From IMG/VR virus record IMGVR_UViG_3300031857_000037, positions 1 to 64,000 of that record: DNA of 64,000 bases; one strand, written 5' to 3'. Each line of letters begins with the position of its first letter. Position 1 is the first letter of the stretch. A model generated the notes under the pieces. It was not told the origin of the DNA. It did not search any database and saw only the letters and a list, made by a program, of their open reading frames with translations. Below, one piece after another: positions 30,643-40,170 of the stretch. Made by a program: the position numbers and the translations under genes. The stretch comes from a virus.

Positions 30643-32241
30643 TTAGTATCCTATTGAGTTCGAACTTACTGAGGATAAATCACCTCTATTGTCAAAAATA
30701 TTATTTTCTTGATAATCAGTATCATAAATTGGTTCAAGTTCATTAAAGGTCATTTGCATGATAGTCGAAACTGGTTGACCTTTTTCATATGCAGCCCACA
30801 AACCATCTGGAGTATAATTGCAACTAAAACTTATCAATGCACAAGTTTTAAACTTATTTACACCTGGAATTTCATTTTTTCCTCCTGTTCTAAATTGCAG
30901 TTTAAAAACATTTGGAGTTCCCAAGAAAAATGATGCTTGTCCAGATTTACCTTTCATTTTTTTAACAGCCATTCCCTGTTTGAAAAATCTTATAATTTTT
31001 CTAACCATTGCAGCTTCTTCTGCACTTCTTGGGGATAATCTATAATTAAAACTAAAACTTCTAAGTGTTGGAGAATTGAATAATAATTCCAAATTAGAAT
31101 TAGGCACAATACCTGCACCTCTTGCAAGAATTGATTCCGATTCAACACCCATGCCTTGCATTTTTAATAACTTTGAAGCTCCTTCGGATCCGACTAACAT
31201 TGCCAATTCTTCACTCACTTTTCCTTCTTTATATAACTTCATTAAGTTATTTGCTATTAAAGCCTTAGCAGCCAGTCCCTCAACTCCAGTAAGTCCACCG
31301 AAGGCAGATGCAGCAAGTGCTATTCCCGCTTCTCCTTTAAGATTACCAAGTGTACTTGCAGTTGCTGCAGCTGCTAGGTTTCCCATCGAATCTTCACCCC
31401 AACTAACGTTATTGCTGTCTGCAATAGTGTTAGGCATTGGCAGAAATACTGTACCAATTATTTCTGATAAATTTGATACAGTTTGAAGACCCCCAGATAA
31501 TGCCTGACTAGCGGCTGCAGTTCCCCCAAAGATTGCATCTGCTTTAGATGGTTTATATCTATATTGAGAAATTGCAAAATGGTCCTGTTGACTTGTCATC
31601 AAATCCGCAGGATATTTCATTTCACCACTGAATAATTTCTTTTCGTTTCCAACTCCAAAATTATCCCCATTGACTGCAAAGTTTTTATAACTTTCTTTGG
31701 GGTTTTGTAGAAATGAAAATAAAGATCCGACTCCACCACCCCCACCGACTGCAGCTGTTGCACTACTTGCAGGTGTTGTTCCTGGAATCGCAGTGGACCC
31801 TGGAGTACCGCCAGTAGTTGTTGTAGTTTTAACAACAGTTCCTGCAGACGTAGTAGTTACTGACAGATTTGATCCACCCAATCCACCGACTGCTCCAGAT
31901 ACTGGACTTTGGGGAGTAATTGATGATTGTCCAGGAGCTCCAGTAGTAAAATTCTCAGATGCCCATTGTGCTAATTTTGAATTGGAATTGACTCCCCCAA
32001 CACTTTTATATGCCGATTGAATTGATATAATTGTTTGAATATGTAATTGATTCTTTTCATTATCCGTAAATCCCAATAATGTTGAGGATGCGTTCCATTT
32101 ACCGTCTTGGTAAATTGGCTTTGTTCCTGCAGGAGCATTTTGTTGTATAATTTGAACGTCACCAGTCCCTAGATCATATTGGAGATTATATGAAATTCCA
32201 TTTTTGGTAACTAATGGTGATTTAACGTTTGTATACGCCAC
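30643..32241 (-). CDS. 48: baseplate tail-tube cap gp48
   Basis: 532 residues (T4 gp48 has 364). The C-terminal 200 residues hold the tube-cap core: NSPTLRSFSFNYRLSPRSAE, MVRKIIRFFKQGMAVKKM, FKLQFRTGGKNEIPGVNKF, ISFSCNYTPDGLWAAYEKGQ and MTFNELEPIYDTDY. The N-terminal region includes a Gly/Thr/Ala low-complexity linker (about residues 100-170). It caps the baseplate end of the tail tube with gp54. It lies one base from gp53 and directly abuts the next gene. Confidence 0.85.
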   Translation of the reverse strand: MAYTNVKSPLVTKNGISYNLQYDLGTGDVQIIQQNAPAGTKPIYQDGKWNASSTLLGFTDNEKNQLHIQTIISIQSAYKSVGGVNSNSKLAQWASENFTTGAPGQSSITPQSPVSGAVGGLGGSNLSVTTTSAGTVVKTTTTTGGTPGSTAIPGTTPASSATAAVGGGGGVGSLFSFLQNPKESYKNFAVNGDNFGVGNEKKLFSGEMKYPADLMTSQQDHFAISQYRYKPSKADAIFGGTAAASQALSGGLQTVSNLSEIIGTVFLPMPNTIADSNNVSWGEDSMGNLAAAATASTLGNLKGEAGIALAASAFGGLTGVEGLAAKALIANNLMKLYKEGKVSEELAMLVGSEGASKLLKMQGMGVESESILARGAGIVPNSNLELLFNSPTLRSFSFNYRLSPRSAEEAAMVRKIIRFFKQGMAVKKMKGKSGQASFFLGTPNVFKLQFRTGGKNEIPGVNKFKTCALISFSCNYTPDGLWAAYEKGQPVSTIMQMTFNELEPIYDTDYQENNIFDNRGDLSSVSSNSIGY

Positions 32242-32772
32242 TTAAGATTTGCTCCAGGCTTTGTGATTGGGAAAGGGTTGACCTCTTATATCAACAAATT
32301 TTTCAGTGGGTAATATTGCAACGGAGGGCCAATCTTTTTCTGGAACTCTCAAAAATCCCCCAGCAACTCCAGAAAAAAAGTAACGATGAATAGTATTACG
32401 AGGTATGCCTACTGTATCTGCATTATTTATTAGACCTTTTGCAATTCCTTCACGATATTGTCTCCCAACATAATGCAGGTTAATTCCGATAAAATAGTCT
32501 TGATTATAATTAATTTCTGTAATATACGTTAATGGTTGTCTGTCAAAAAACGACAACTTAGGAGTATTTGATCCATAAATGAAAAAATACATTCGTCCAA
32601 CTTCAATTCCACCAGTATCCGAAAGATTTATATCACTTTGATCCAATTCCCCAAGATATTGTCTAAGTTGCCCAGAAAACCAATCCCCACTTTTATTTTT
32701 TCCTTTTACTTGTTTAAGTAAGTCATATCCAAAACCTTTACCATTGACATAAGGTTCGTCTTTCCAAGTCAT
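32242..32772 (-). CDS. conserved virion-locus protein, possibly gp2-like by position
   Basis: 176 residues. The strongest segment is GRMYFFIYGSNTPKLSFFDR, then PLTYITEINYNQDYFIGINL with HYV. I recall this Y-x-R-x-P-L...G-x-N-L-H-Y pattern from a protein in many marine T4-like phages, but not a proven function. In T4, gp2 neighbours gp4, so a DNA-end or head-completion role is a positional guess. It overlaps gp4 by four bases. Confidence 0.55.
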   Translation of the reverse strand: MTWKDEPYVNGKGFGYDLLKQVKGKNKSGDWFSGQLRQYLGELDQSDINLSDTGGIEVGRMYFFIYGSNTPKLSFFDRQPLTYITEINYNQDYFIGINLHYVGRQYREGIAKGLINNADTVGIPRNTIHRYFFSGVAGGFLRVPEKDWPSVAILPTEKFVDIRGQPFPNHKAWSKS

Positions 32773-33206
32773 ATACCTAAATCCTCCTCAGTCATGATTC
32801 GGAATTCATAATTACGATCTGCACAATATTCTCTTGCAGCCTTCCATTTTGCTTGATTTTTTACCCAAGTTTGAACTTTATATGCCCAGGCCTTTGTTCT
32901 TCTTTTTGGATTTTGTTCAGGCATTTCCACTTCTTTTTTTGGTTTGATTTCAATTACAACTGTTCGTGTATTTCCACTTTTGTCCTTATACTTTACAAAG
33001 AAATCCGGAAAGTAACGATGAACTTTATTGTCAAGTGGAGAAAGATACGGAATCCAAAACTCTTCAGACTGCCATTGATTCACATTTTCATTTAAGTCAC
33101 AATAACGCATAAACTTTCTTTCCCATAAAGAACGGTAAACGATATTTGTGGGATCTCCTTTATACTTTTTGGGGTTTTCTGGTCTGTATTTTCCCTTATA
33201 ACTCAT
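32769..33206 (-). CDS. 4: head completion protein gp4 (gp50/65)
   Basis: 145 residues from the ATG at 33206 (MSYKGKYRPENPKKYKGDPT). IVYRSLWERKFMRYCDLNEN, YFPDFFVKYKDKSGN and VIEIKPKKEVEMP match T4 gp4, whose start is MAYSGKWVPKN. DFF...EIKPKK also forms a PD-(D/E)XK-like nuclease core. In T4 it finishes DNA-filled heads before tail joining. An upstream in-frame extension exists, but this ATG is 26 bases from the late promoter. Confidence 0.9.
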   Translation of the reverse strand: MSYKGKYRPENPKKYKGDPTNIVYRSLWERKFMRYCDLNENVNQWQSEEFWIPYLSPLDNKVHRYFPDFFVKYKDKSGNTRTVVIEIKPKKEVEMPEQNPKRRTKAWAYKVQTWVKNQAKWKAAREYCADRNYEFRIMTEEDLGI

Positions 33207-33213
33207 ATACATA
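33206..33213 (+). promoter_or_regulatory. possible late promoter for gp54
   Basis: TATACATA has one mismatch to TATAAATA and lies 27 bases before the gp54 ATG. It faces the minus-strand promoter within 34 bases, so the two units would share one control region. Confidence 0.4.
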
Positions 33214-33231
33214 CTATAGATCCTTAAGTAA

Positions 33232-33239
33232 TATTTATA
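33232..33239 (-). promoter_or_regulatory. T4-like late promoter for the minus-strand baseplate unit
   Basis: Minus strand reads TATAAATA exactly, 26 bases before the gp4 ATG. It would drive gp4, the unassigned gene, gp48 and gp53 together. Confidence 0.8.
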
Positions 33240-33240
33240 G

Positions 33241-34209
33241 ATGGCTGAGCCATTCAGATCCGATTTTCCAAGTAATCCATATAGAGTAGACCCCATCTAT
33301 GCAAGGATGACCTTGCCCAGAAATACAAATGATGGTCGTACTGCTTTACCCGGAGTTAGTGAGTTATTTGGTGAATTATCTGTTACAAGTCAATTCAAAG
33401 TTACTTTATTTTTAGGTGATACATATCCAATTACAAACTCAGATTCTGATATCAATGCTTGGTTAGTTACTTGCGGGGTCCTGGGTTCAAATTTATTTAA
33501 TGGTGGATCTTCATATTTGAATTCTCTACGTTATGAATTTATGTGTAATGAAACTTCTCTTCCAGGAGCTTCGTTTAGTATGATTGAAGAGACTGGAAGT
33601 AGACAAGGAATTGTCGAGAGATTTCCAAATAGAAGAGACTTTCCAGAAGTTACAATGACTTTCTATGTTGATGCGGAATATGGAATTATTCGTCTATTTG
33701 AAGAGTGGATGAATTTCATAAATCCCCTTTATAGTACAAGAGGTAGATTGGTTTCAGGTAATCCTAGAGGTGGAGTTGGTCAATTTTCAGACGATCAATT
33801 TTTCAGATTCAGATATCCAAACACATATAAAAGAGATTTAGCGATAACAAAGTTTGAAAGAGATATTTACGTAGATCCAAACACTAGAGATGTAGAAAAA
33901 ACACCTTCAATGATGACTTATAAATTTATTAATGCATTCCCAACAAATTTAACTGCTCTTCCTGTCACTTATGAAGGTAGTACAATCACAAAAACTACAG
34001 TGAGTTTTAATTATGATCGATATGTAATATTGAATCACTTCGGTACAGGTCAAAATCAATATTCAAACCAATTTGTAACAGAAAATGGAGAGAATATAAG
34101 TCTTACACAACCATCCTTCTCTTGGGGTGAGGCTCCAGAATACTTTACAAATCCAACATTTGGAGTTAACTCTGCAATTGATGTTTCTCCTTCCTTTAAA
34201 CCACTCTAA
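33241..34209 (+). CDS. 54: baseplate tail-tube junction protein gp54
   Basis: 322 residues, the same size as T4 gp54 (320). A tube-fold pattern is visible: SVTSQFKVTLFLGDTY, YEFMCNETSLPGASFSM, MTFYVDAEYGIIRLFEEWMN and the final strand KTTVSFNYDRYVILN, which matches the T4 gp54 ending VTFAYRVMSVG. It nucleates tail-tube polymerisation on the baseplate. It opens the long plus-strand structural unit. Confidence 0.82.
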   Translation: MAEPFRSDFPSNPYRVDPIYARMTLPRNTNDGRTALPGVSELFGELSVTSQFKVTLFLGDTYPITNSDSDINAWLVTCGVLGSNLFNGGSSYLNSLRYEFMCNETSLPGASFSMIEETGSRQGIVERFPNRRDFPEVTMTFYVDAEYGIIRLFEEWMNFINPLYSTRGRLVSGNPRGGVGQFSDDQFFRFRYPNTYKRDLAITKFERDIYVDPNTRDVEKTPSMMTYKFINAFPTNLTALPVTYEGSTITKTTVSFNYDRYVILNHFGTGQNQYSNQFVTENGENISLTQPSFSWGEAPEYFTNPTFGVNSAIDVSPSFKPL

Positions 34210-34212
34210 ATA
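34205..34212 (+). promoter_or_regulatory. possible weak late promoter before gp26
   Basis: TCTAAATA has one mismatch to TATAAATA and lies 23 bases before the gp26 ATG. The mismatch is at the second base, so this is weaker than the NATAAATA sites. Confidence 0.35.
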
Positions 34213-34235
34213 AATTTAATTGATTACATAATTAT

Positions 34236-34964
34236 ATGCCATTACCTAAGATTGCTACACCAACTTATGAGCTTAAATTACCTTCTACAGGAAAACCGGT
34301 AAAATATAGACCATTTCTAGTAAAAGAAGAAAAAGTTCTAATTTTGGCTCTAGAAAGTCAAGATATTAAACAAATTACCCTGGCAATTAAATCAGTTTTG
34401 AAAGACTGCATTTTAACAAAAGGAATTAAAGTAGAAGAGTTACCATCTTTCGATATCGAATATATTTTCTTGAATGTTCGAGGAAAATCGGTAGGAGAAT
34501 CTATAGATTTAATTGTAACTTGTTCAGATGATGGGACAACAGAAGTTCCTGTTAAAATTTTTGTAGATGAAGTTCAAGTCCAAAAAGACGAAGAACATTC
34601 TACAGAAATAAAAATTGATGATAATATCATGATTAAAATGAAGTACCCTTCACTGGATCAATTTATTAAAAACAATTTTGATTTTACAACTCAGGAATCT
34701 GTATCAACTATTGAAAGATCTTTTGATATTATATCCTCATGCATTGAATCTATTTTTACAGAAGAAGAAGCTTGGGCTGCTTCAGATGTGACTAAGAAAG
34801 AGTTGATTGAATTCATTGAAAGTATGAACGCAGATCAATTCAAGAAGATTGAAAAGTTTTTTGAGACAATGCCTAAACTGTCTCATACTTTCACCGTTAT
34901 TAATCCAAATACAAAAGTAGAAAATACAGTAACTCTGGAGGGCCTAACAAGTTTTTTCGGCTAA
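34236..34964 (+). CDS. 26: baseplate hub subunit gp26
   Basis: 242 residues (T4 gp26 has 208). The N-terminal PTYELKLPSTGKPVKYRPFL, VKEEKVLILALESQD and IKSVLKDCILTKGIKVEELP are typical of the T4 gp26 family. The C-terminal helical part ends FTVINPNTKVENTVTLEGLT, then FFG. In T4 it is part of hub assembly, possibly a chaperone for the tape measure. gp51 follows two bases later. Confidence 0.85.
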   Translation: MPLPKIATPTYELKLPSTGKPVKYRPFLVKEEKVLILALESQDIKQITLAIKSVLKDCILTKGIKVEELPSFDIEYIFLNVRGKSVGESIDLIVTCSDDGTTEVPVKIFVDEVQVQKDEEHSTEIKIDDNIMIKMKYPSLDQFIKNNFDFTTQESVSTIERSFDIISSCIESIFTEEEAWAASDVTKKELIEFIESMNADQFKKIEKFFETMPKLSHTFTVINPNTKVENTVTLEGLTSFFG

Positions 34965-34966
34965 TT

Positions 34967-35152
34967 ATGGCTCATATTGATCTTGAGTCATATTTCCGCA
35001 TTAATTTCGCTCTCATGCAGTTTCATAAATACTCTTTGACAGAGATTGAAAACATGATGCCTTGGGAAAGAGATATCTATCTCGCCCTGTTGAAACAACA
35101 CATTGAAGAAGAAAACCTAAAGGCACAACAGGCAGCAAACCGTGGCAGTTAG
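34967..35152 (+). CDS. 51: baseplate hub assembly protein gp51 (short cyanophage form)
   Basis: 61 residues. FRINFALMQFHKYSLTEIEN, then MPWERDIYLALLKQHIEEEN is the cyanophage form annotated as gp51. T4 gp51 is far longer (249), so this may be the analogue of the small chaperone made after the gp26 gene. The gp26-gp51 arrangement recalls the G/GT chaperone pair of other tailed phages. The stop overlaps the GTG of the next gene. Confidence 0.75.
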   Translation: MAHIDLESYFRINFALMQFHKYSLTEIENMMPWERDIYLALLKQHIEEENLKAQQAANRGS

Positions 35153-36917
35153 TTCACTACTCAATCCATCTAGAATTGTAAGAGAAAGACAAACGACGGC
35201 TGCAGCTGCTCAAAATTTTATCACTGGTGGATCTCCTCTAGGTCAAGGAGTCGTTGCTAGTGCCGCTAATAAAATTGTTGGATTTCAACGAGGTGCAGCT
35301 GCAGTTTCTGCGCGACCACCAGATTTAAATTCCATCATTCAAACATTATCATCAAACATTTTAAATAATGTTGAAAATAGAGTACAATCTGTAAATAAAA
35401 ATGTAACTCAGATAGTTAATCAAAAAATTGATGGATTAGAAAAAAAATATCAAGATAGATTAGGTAAGATTGAAGCTGCAACACCAAATTCTATCTTGCA
35501 GAATTTCTTAAATCTATACAAAGAAGCATTAGGATATATTCAGTTTCTAGGCAATAGAAAAAACGTAAGAACTCTTGGCGAAAATTTAAAAGCACTTCAA
35601 AACGTATTTACTGAGACTTTTAATGTTGCAAAGATTATTCGTCAAACTATTATAAACATTGTAAAACAACTTTCAAATCTACCTACTGCAAGTGCTGGCG
35701 GAGGTGGATTAAATTTAGATATTGACATTCCTGGTGGATCTCTTAGAAGGGGATCTATGGGTGGTCTATCTAGAGCTCTTAGACGTGGTGGCAAACCTGC
35801 CATGATGTTGGGTGGTGCCGCATTAGCAGGTGGATTAGGTTCCAAAGTAGTAAGTGGAATGATGGATCTTGGTGGGGACGTTCAAGCTGCGCCCATGTCA
35901 GAAGGAGCTATACCAGGAGTTCTATTAGACCGTTTTAACTCAATATTAGATAGATTTTCGGCAGCGATAAATTCATTATCAAGTACTAAAAAGTCTCAAC
36001 CTGCTCCTGGAGGTGCTGCTCCAGCACCACAAAAAGCACCAGGAAAACCACCCGCAAGTGGTGGAGCTCCTACTACACCAGTAACTACATCTGCTCCTGG
36101 AGATGAAAAGTTAGCTGCATTTGTTGCAACTATGGAAGCATCATCTCCAGAAAATGCTGCTGACGCACTCCAAGTAATGTTAAATCGTTCAGCATCTGGA
36201 AAATATGGTAAAGGATTGCCTGGCGTCTTATCGGGATATGATCAATTTTCTCCAATTTCTGCAGCAATTTTTGGAAAAAGTAAAGATCCAGATGCTGCAG
36301 CAAAATATGGACCAATTGCGGCTAAACTACCTGGAAATACTCCTCAAGAAAAATTCAAATATTTACAACAAGTTGCCTCTGAACCTGATGGATTAAATAA
36401 ACTTCAACAAATATTTGGTGGAGGTAGTGCTAGTGTTGCTGGAACAATTTTAAATGATCCAAAATATCTGGAGATGTCCAGACAAAATGTTAAGGGTGCT
36501 CAGAATTTTTATGGTGGAAGACAATCACAATCTGGAGATATTCAATTTAGATCTGGAGGTAATTGGTTTTATAATTTTGGTGGACCAGTAGGAAAATTAG
36601 GAACACAACCAACTGGCACTGTAACTACTCCACCACAAAAACCTTCAGCAGTCGCACCAGCTCCATCACAGGCAACAAATCAACAACAACTTGCACAGAC
36701 CGTATCTAGACCTCCAGTTCAACAAGCTCCTCAAGTCAATATAGCTCCTTTAAATCTCTCCACGCCGCAAGCACAATCTACAAAAGTGGGAGATACAATT
36801 ACTCCTCCACCAATAATGAGTAAAGGTGGTGTTACTGTTCCATTCTTATCATCATCAAATTATGATAATTTTCTTACATTATATTCCAAAATGGTTTATA
36901 ACATTGTGGACGGATAA
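35142..36917 (+). CDS. large tail/hub structural protein with SleB-like hydrolase domain
   Basis: 591 residues, GTG start at 35142 overlapping gp51 by 11 bases. Residues about 50-190 include helical, coiled-coil-prone sequence (NILNNVENRVQSVNKNVTQI). A Gly-rich membrane-like stretch follows near 205-240. Residues 324-455 read FVATMEASSPENAADALQVM, then LNRSASGKYGKGLPGVLSGY, then DQFSPI. This is the SleB / Hydrolase_2 cell-wall hydrolase pattern, with the candidate catalytic Glu in MEAS. The Pro/Ala/Gln-rich end looks flexible. A tail-tip or tape-measure-like role with wall-degrading activity is inferred. Confidence 0.65.
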   Translation: MAVSSLLNPSRIVRERQTTAAAAQNFITGGSPLGQGVVASAANKIVGFQRGAAAVSARPPDLNSIIQTLSSNILNNVENRVQSVNKNVTQIVNQKIDGLEKKYQDRLGKIEAATPNSILQNFLNLYKEALGYIQFLGNRKNVRTLGENLKALQNVFTETFNVAKIIRQTIINIVKQLSNLPTASAGGGGLNLDIDIPGGSLRRGSMGGLSRALRRGGKPAMMLGGAALAGGLGSKVVSGMMDLGGDVQAAPMSEGAIPGVLLDRFNSILDRFSAAINSLSSTKKSQPAPGGAAPAPQKAPGKPPASGGAPTTPVTTSAPGDEKLAAFVATMEASSPENAADALQVMLNRSASGKYGKGLPGVLSGYDQFSPISAAIFGKSKDPDAAAKYGPIAAKLPGNTPQEKFKYLQQVASEPDGLNKLQQIFGGGSASVAGTILNDPKYLEMSRQNVKGAQNFYGGRQSQSGDIQFRSGGNWFYNFGGPVGKLGTQPTGTVTTPPQKPSAVAPAPSQATNQQQLAQTVSRPPVQQAPQVNIAPLNLSTPQAQSTKVGDTITPPPIMSKGGVTVPFLSSSNYDNFLTLYSKMVYNIVDG

Positions 36918-36920
36918 TAT

Positions 36921-38870
36921 ATGGCACCTCCAAAGAAAGATACTCCATTAAGATCACCATTAGTCTCGGCTTTTAGTAATATTGTCAATATTAATAGATC
37001 TAAATCTCAAATGAAGTCTACACAGGCTTCGTATAGTGAATTTTTGAGATTTATGACTACGGAAGTAAGAAATATTGAAGCAATTAAACTTCCAGATGAA
37101 AAAAAGATCAAAAGGTTATCAAGTATCAATGTAAGTTCTACATTTGGATCCGCCGGAAGTTTGCTTTCTGGTTTAGCTAGTGGTGCTTTAGATGCTGCAG
37201 GATTGGTTGGTAATTTATTTGGTGGTGGAGGGAAAGGTGGTAAAGGCGGCAAACCTGGTGCAAAACCGAGTCCAAAAGCAGGAAAACCAATACCAAAAGG
37301 TACAAAAATCAGACTTCCTGGTGTTAGAGGATTGCCGATTCTTTCCGCTGCTTTAGCTGGATTAGATTTTGCACAAGGAATATCCGAAGGAGAATCTGTG
37401 GGCAAAGCAGGTGCTGGTGCAGTTGGATCTGCTGCTGGTGCTGCTGGTGGCGCTCTTGCTGGTGCAGCATTAGCGGGAGCTATTGGTCAGACATTGGTTC
37501 CAATTCCTGGATTAGGTTTTGTATTAGGAGCTGCAGTTGGTAGTTTGGGAGGACTTGCTGGAGGTTATTTAGCTGATAGAGCATATGAATCTGCGACTGG
37601 GGAAGGAAAAGTAAAAGAAAAACAAAAAGCAAAATTAAAACAACAAGAACAAAAACAAAAACTTGCAGCAACATCAGCTTCCAAAGTTACATTGCCTCAG
37701 GTATTGGATAAATTTGAAAATGTTGTTATTAAATTTGAAAAAGTTTCAATGAATCTTGCCGCGCCACAAGAAGTTGTCCCTCAAGGATATGATGAAGAAC
37801 TTGGAGAAGATGAGGCTCCAAAATTACCGGAAGACACAACTCCTGGAGGTGTAGATTCCATCCAATATGGATCAGGAAATGCAGAATTTGGTGAAACTGG
37901 AAATGTAAGTAATGCTCCTGGTTGGGTTCATGGACATTTTCAAGGTGATAGTGCGGGTGCGGTTGTTAAAGATACAACAATGGTAGTCAAAGCTTTATTG
38001 AAACAAGGATCTCCAGTTTACCTGAATCCTGGAGTAGACTTAAATCCATCTAAACAGTACAGCGATGAAGAAATAAGAAGTTATGTTGAACAAGCAAGAA
38101 GAGCCCATACCCATAGTGGAACAGGAAAATCTATCGATGTTTTTGTAAAAAAAGGTACGAAAATACCAGTCCCTCTTACTAATGTTGGTCCAACTGGATC
38201 TGGTTTTGGTGGTTATGGTAGAGGCGGAATTGCTGGTTATATTCAAGGAACACGTACTTGGATTGGTCACTTGAAACCTGGTTCTAAATCTGGTTTATCT
38301 GAAACCAAAGGAAAAATAGAATCAAAAGGTAAAGAAACTGGAGATATGGAAGATTTAAAACCTGGAGTAGTTCCAGATAAATCACAAAATCCTGCTGCAC
38401 CATCTCCTCCAAGTGCCGAGATGCAACAAAAGTTTCAAATGGCATGGGACAATAGAAGTAATCCTTTTGCAAGAGGAAAAATTGAATCTGCTTGGACAAA
38501 TCTGACACCGGAACAACAACAACAAGCTAAAATATGGGCAAAATCAAAAGGATATAATTGGAATGAAATGAAGTTGAAAGAAAAACCCATGAATGTTCAA
38601 GCTGCCCCAGCAACAGTCACTGCAGTTCCATCAATGCAACAGACTGTACCTCAACAAATAGAACAATATCCAGATTATAACTTACCACAATCAAGTATAA
38701 CGTTAATGCCAATTGTTATGGGTGGTCCTAGTGGATCACAACAACGACCTATGGTTATTGCTGGAGGTAGTGGAGGAGGAGGTACAACGATCTTACCTCC
38801 AACTCCTGAAGGTCAGGTGTTAAATAGTTTATTCAAGACCATCTTGTTAACGAACTTATCGGGAACGTAA
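36921..38870 (+). CDS. large tail/hub structural protein with M23-like domain
   Basis: 649 residues. The N-terminal start (PLVSAFSNIVNINRSKSQMK) is followed by a long Gly/Ala membrane-like region (about 150-225, AGAALAGAIGQTLVPIPGLG) and a Lys/Gln helix. Residues 333-455 contain WVHGHFQGDSAG, then AHTHSGTGKSIDVFVKKGTK, then GFGGYGRGG and WIGHLKPGSKSG. The order H..HSG-x-G-x-S-x-D...GGYG...GHL resembles an M23 (LytM) metallopeptidase, although the spacing differs from classic M23. It probably works with the previous protein at the tail tip. Confidence 0.6.
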   Translation: MAPPKKDTPLRSPLVSAFSNIVNINRSKSQMKSTQASYSEFLRFMTTEVRNIEAIKLPDEKKIKRLSSINVSSTFGSAGSLLSGLASGALDAAGLVGNLFGGGGKGGKGGKPGAKPSPKAGKPIPKGTKIRLPGVRGLPILSAALAGLDFAQGISEGESVGKAGAGAVGSAAGAAGGALAGAALAGAIGQTLVPIPGLGFVLGAAVGSLGGLAGGYLADRAYESATGEGKVKEKQKAKLKQQEQKQKLAATSASKVTLPQVLDKFENVVIKFEKVSMNLAAPQEVVPQGYDEELGEDEAPKLPEDTTPGGVDSIQYGSGNAEFGETGNVSNAPGWVHGHFQGDSAGAVVKDTTMVVKALLKQGSPVYLNPGVDLNPSKQYSDEEIRSYVEQARRAHTHSGTGKSIDVFVKKGTKIPVPLTNVGPTGSGFGGYGRGGIAGYIQGTRTWIGHLKPGSKSGLSETKGKIESKGKETGDMEDLKPGVVPDKSQNPAAPSPPSAEMQQKFQMAWDNRSNPFARGKIESAWTNLTPEQQQQAKIWAKSKGYNWNEMKLKEKPMNVQAAPATVTAVPSMQQTVPQQIEQYPDYNLPQSSITLMPIVMGGPSGSQQRPMVIAGGSGGGGTTILPPTPEGQVLNSLFKTILLTNLSGT

Positions 38871-38871
38871 T

Positions 38872-40170
38872 ATGTCTAATGCGTTAACTACGTTAAAATA
38901 TAATTCAGTTATAATCGAATCTTCAGAAACAAAGAGAAAAATTGATCTAACCAGTTCTCTCATTTTCTGTGATTATTTTGAAGATATATTATCTCCTTGT
39001 GTGACGATGACTATGCAGATCGCTGCCACTTATTCAATATTCAATAATCTTCCAATTCGAGGTGGAGAAAAAGTTGTTATTGATATAGAAACTCTAAGTG
39101 GAAATTTTAAGTTGGATGGTGATTATGCAATGTATGTTTATAAAGTGGGTGGAATTGTTTCTGATGGTGCAAAAGAATACTTTACTCTTCACTTATGTTC
39201 TCGTGAGGCATTGACAAATGAGACGGCTAGAGTTCAAAAAAAGTATGATAAAAAACCAATCAATGATCATGTAACTGCAATTCTCAAAGATGTACTAAAA
39301 ACTAAAAAATTTAAGAGTGCAAATATCGAGAAAACATCTAATTCTTATAGTTTTATTGGTACTCTAAAAAAACCATTTCACATATTAACTTGGTTAGGTC
39401 CTAAAGGTATTCCAGCTACTTCATCGTCTGGAAACAGTGGAACAATTGCAAAGGGAGTTGCTGGATTTTTATTCTATGAAAATAAAGATGGATTTCATTT
39501 TAGAAGTATTGATACATTAGTTTCTGCAACAATGTCTCAAACTGGTAGTACATCGAAAGAATCAATACCAAAATATAATTACAATCCCGGAATTACGGAG
39601 TCTGGAAATTTAAATGCAAATTTCAACATTTTAAATTATAACTTTGAAAAGAATATTGATTTAATGAAATCTCTCCGGGTCGGAATGTATGCAAATATCA
39701 CATATTTTTACGACTTATATGAGAACAAAATTAGTGGGATTACTTATAGTTTAAATTCAGAAATTAAATCTAAACTAGGTAGTACTAGTAAATTGGCATA
39801 CCCAAGAGATTTTGGTAATAGACCATCAAGAATTCTGTTTAGATCTGCAGATGTGGGAATATTAGACAAAACTGGTAGAACTGATGATTCTGGTAGGGAC
39901 AATACTGATATGGCAAAAGCTTTTTCTCGTTATAATTTATTGTTTACTCAGTCGCTAAATATTGTAGTACCTATGAATGTCAATTTGAAAGCTGGTAACA
40001 TACTTTACGCACAATTTCAAAAAATTGATGCAGGACAAACTGCTGAAGTAGATCCTGAACAAAGTGGAAATTATTTGATTAAAGAAGTTAGACATCATTT
40101 CGAAGGCAATCAAATGGTATCATCACTAAAACTCGTCAGAGACTCCTACGGATTATATGGGGCAAAATAA
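38872..40170 (+). CDS. 27: baseplate hub protein gp27
   Basis: 432 residues (T4 gp27 has 391). The tube-like domains are recognisable in SSLIFCDYFEDILSPCVTMT, MQIAATYSIFNNLPIRGGEK, TLHLCSREALTNETARVQKK and SFIGTLKKPFHILTWLGPKG. The C-terminal SQSLNIVVPMNVNLKAGNIL, then NYLIKEVRHHFEGNQMVSSL is typical. gp27 forms the trimeric ring that holds gp5. It is followed at once by the CP12-like gene and then gp5. Confidence 0.85.
   Translation: MSNALTTLKYNSVIIESSETKRKIDLTSSLIFCDYFEDILSPCVTMTMQIAATYSIFNNLPIRGGEKVVIDIETLSGNFKLDGDYAMYVYKVGGIVSDGAKEYFTLHLCSREALTNETARVQKKYDKKPINDHVTAILKDVLKTKKFKSANIEKTSNSYSFIGTLKKPFHILTWLGPKGIPATSSSGNSGTIAKGVAGFLFYENKDGFHFRSIDTLVSATMSQTGSTSKESIPKYNYNPGITESGNLNANFNILNYNFEKNIDLMKSLRVGMYANITYFYDLYENKISGITYSLNSEIKSKLGSTSKLAYPRDFGNRPSRILFRSADVGILDKTGRTDDSGRDNTDMAKAFSRYNLLFTQSLNIVVPMNVNLKAGNILYAQFQKIDAGQTAEVDPEQSGNYLIKEVRHHFEGNQMVSSLKLVRDSYGLYGAK

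Noticed and set aside
30818-31486. Open frames of 75 and 136 residues on the plus strand opposite gp48
   Set aside because: They are antisense shadows of gp48 with low-complexity translation and no ribosome binding sites.
37007-37405. 132-residue minus-strand frame inside the M23-like protein gene
   Set aside because: Pro/Ala/Leu-rich mirror of the Gly-rich coding strand; no start signal, and the opposite gene is clearly real.
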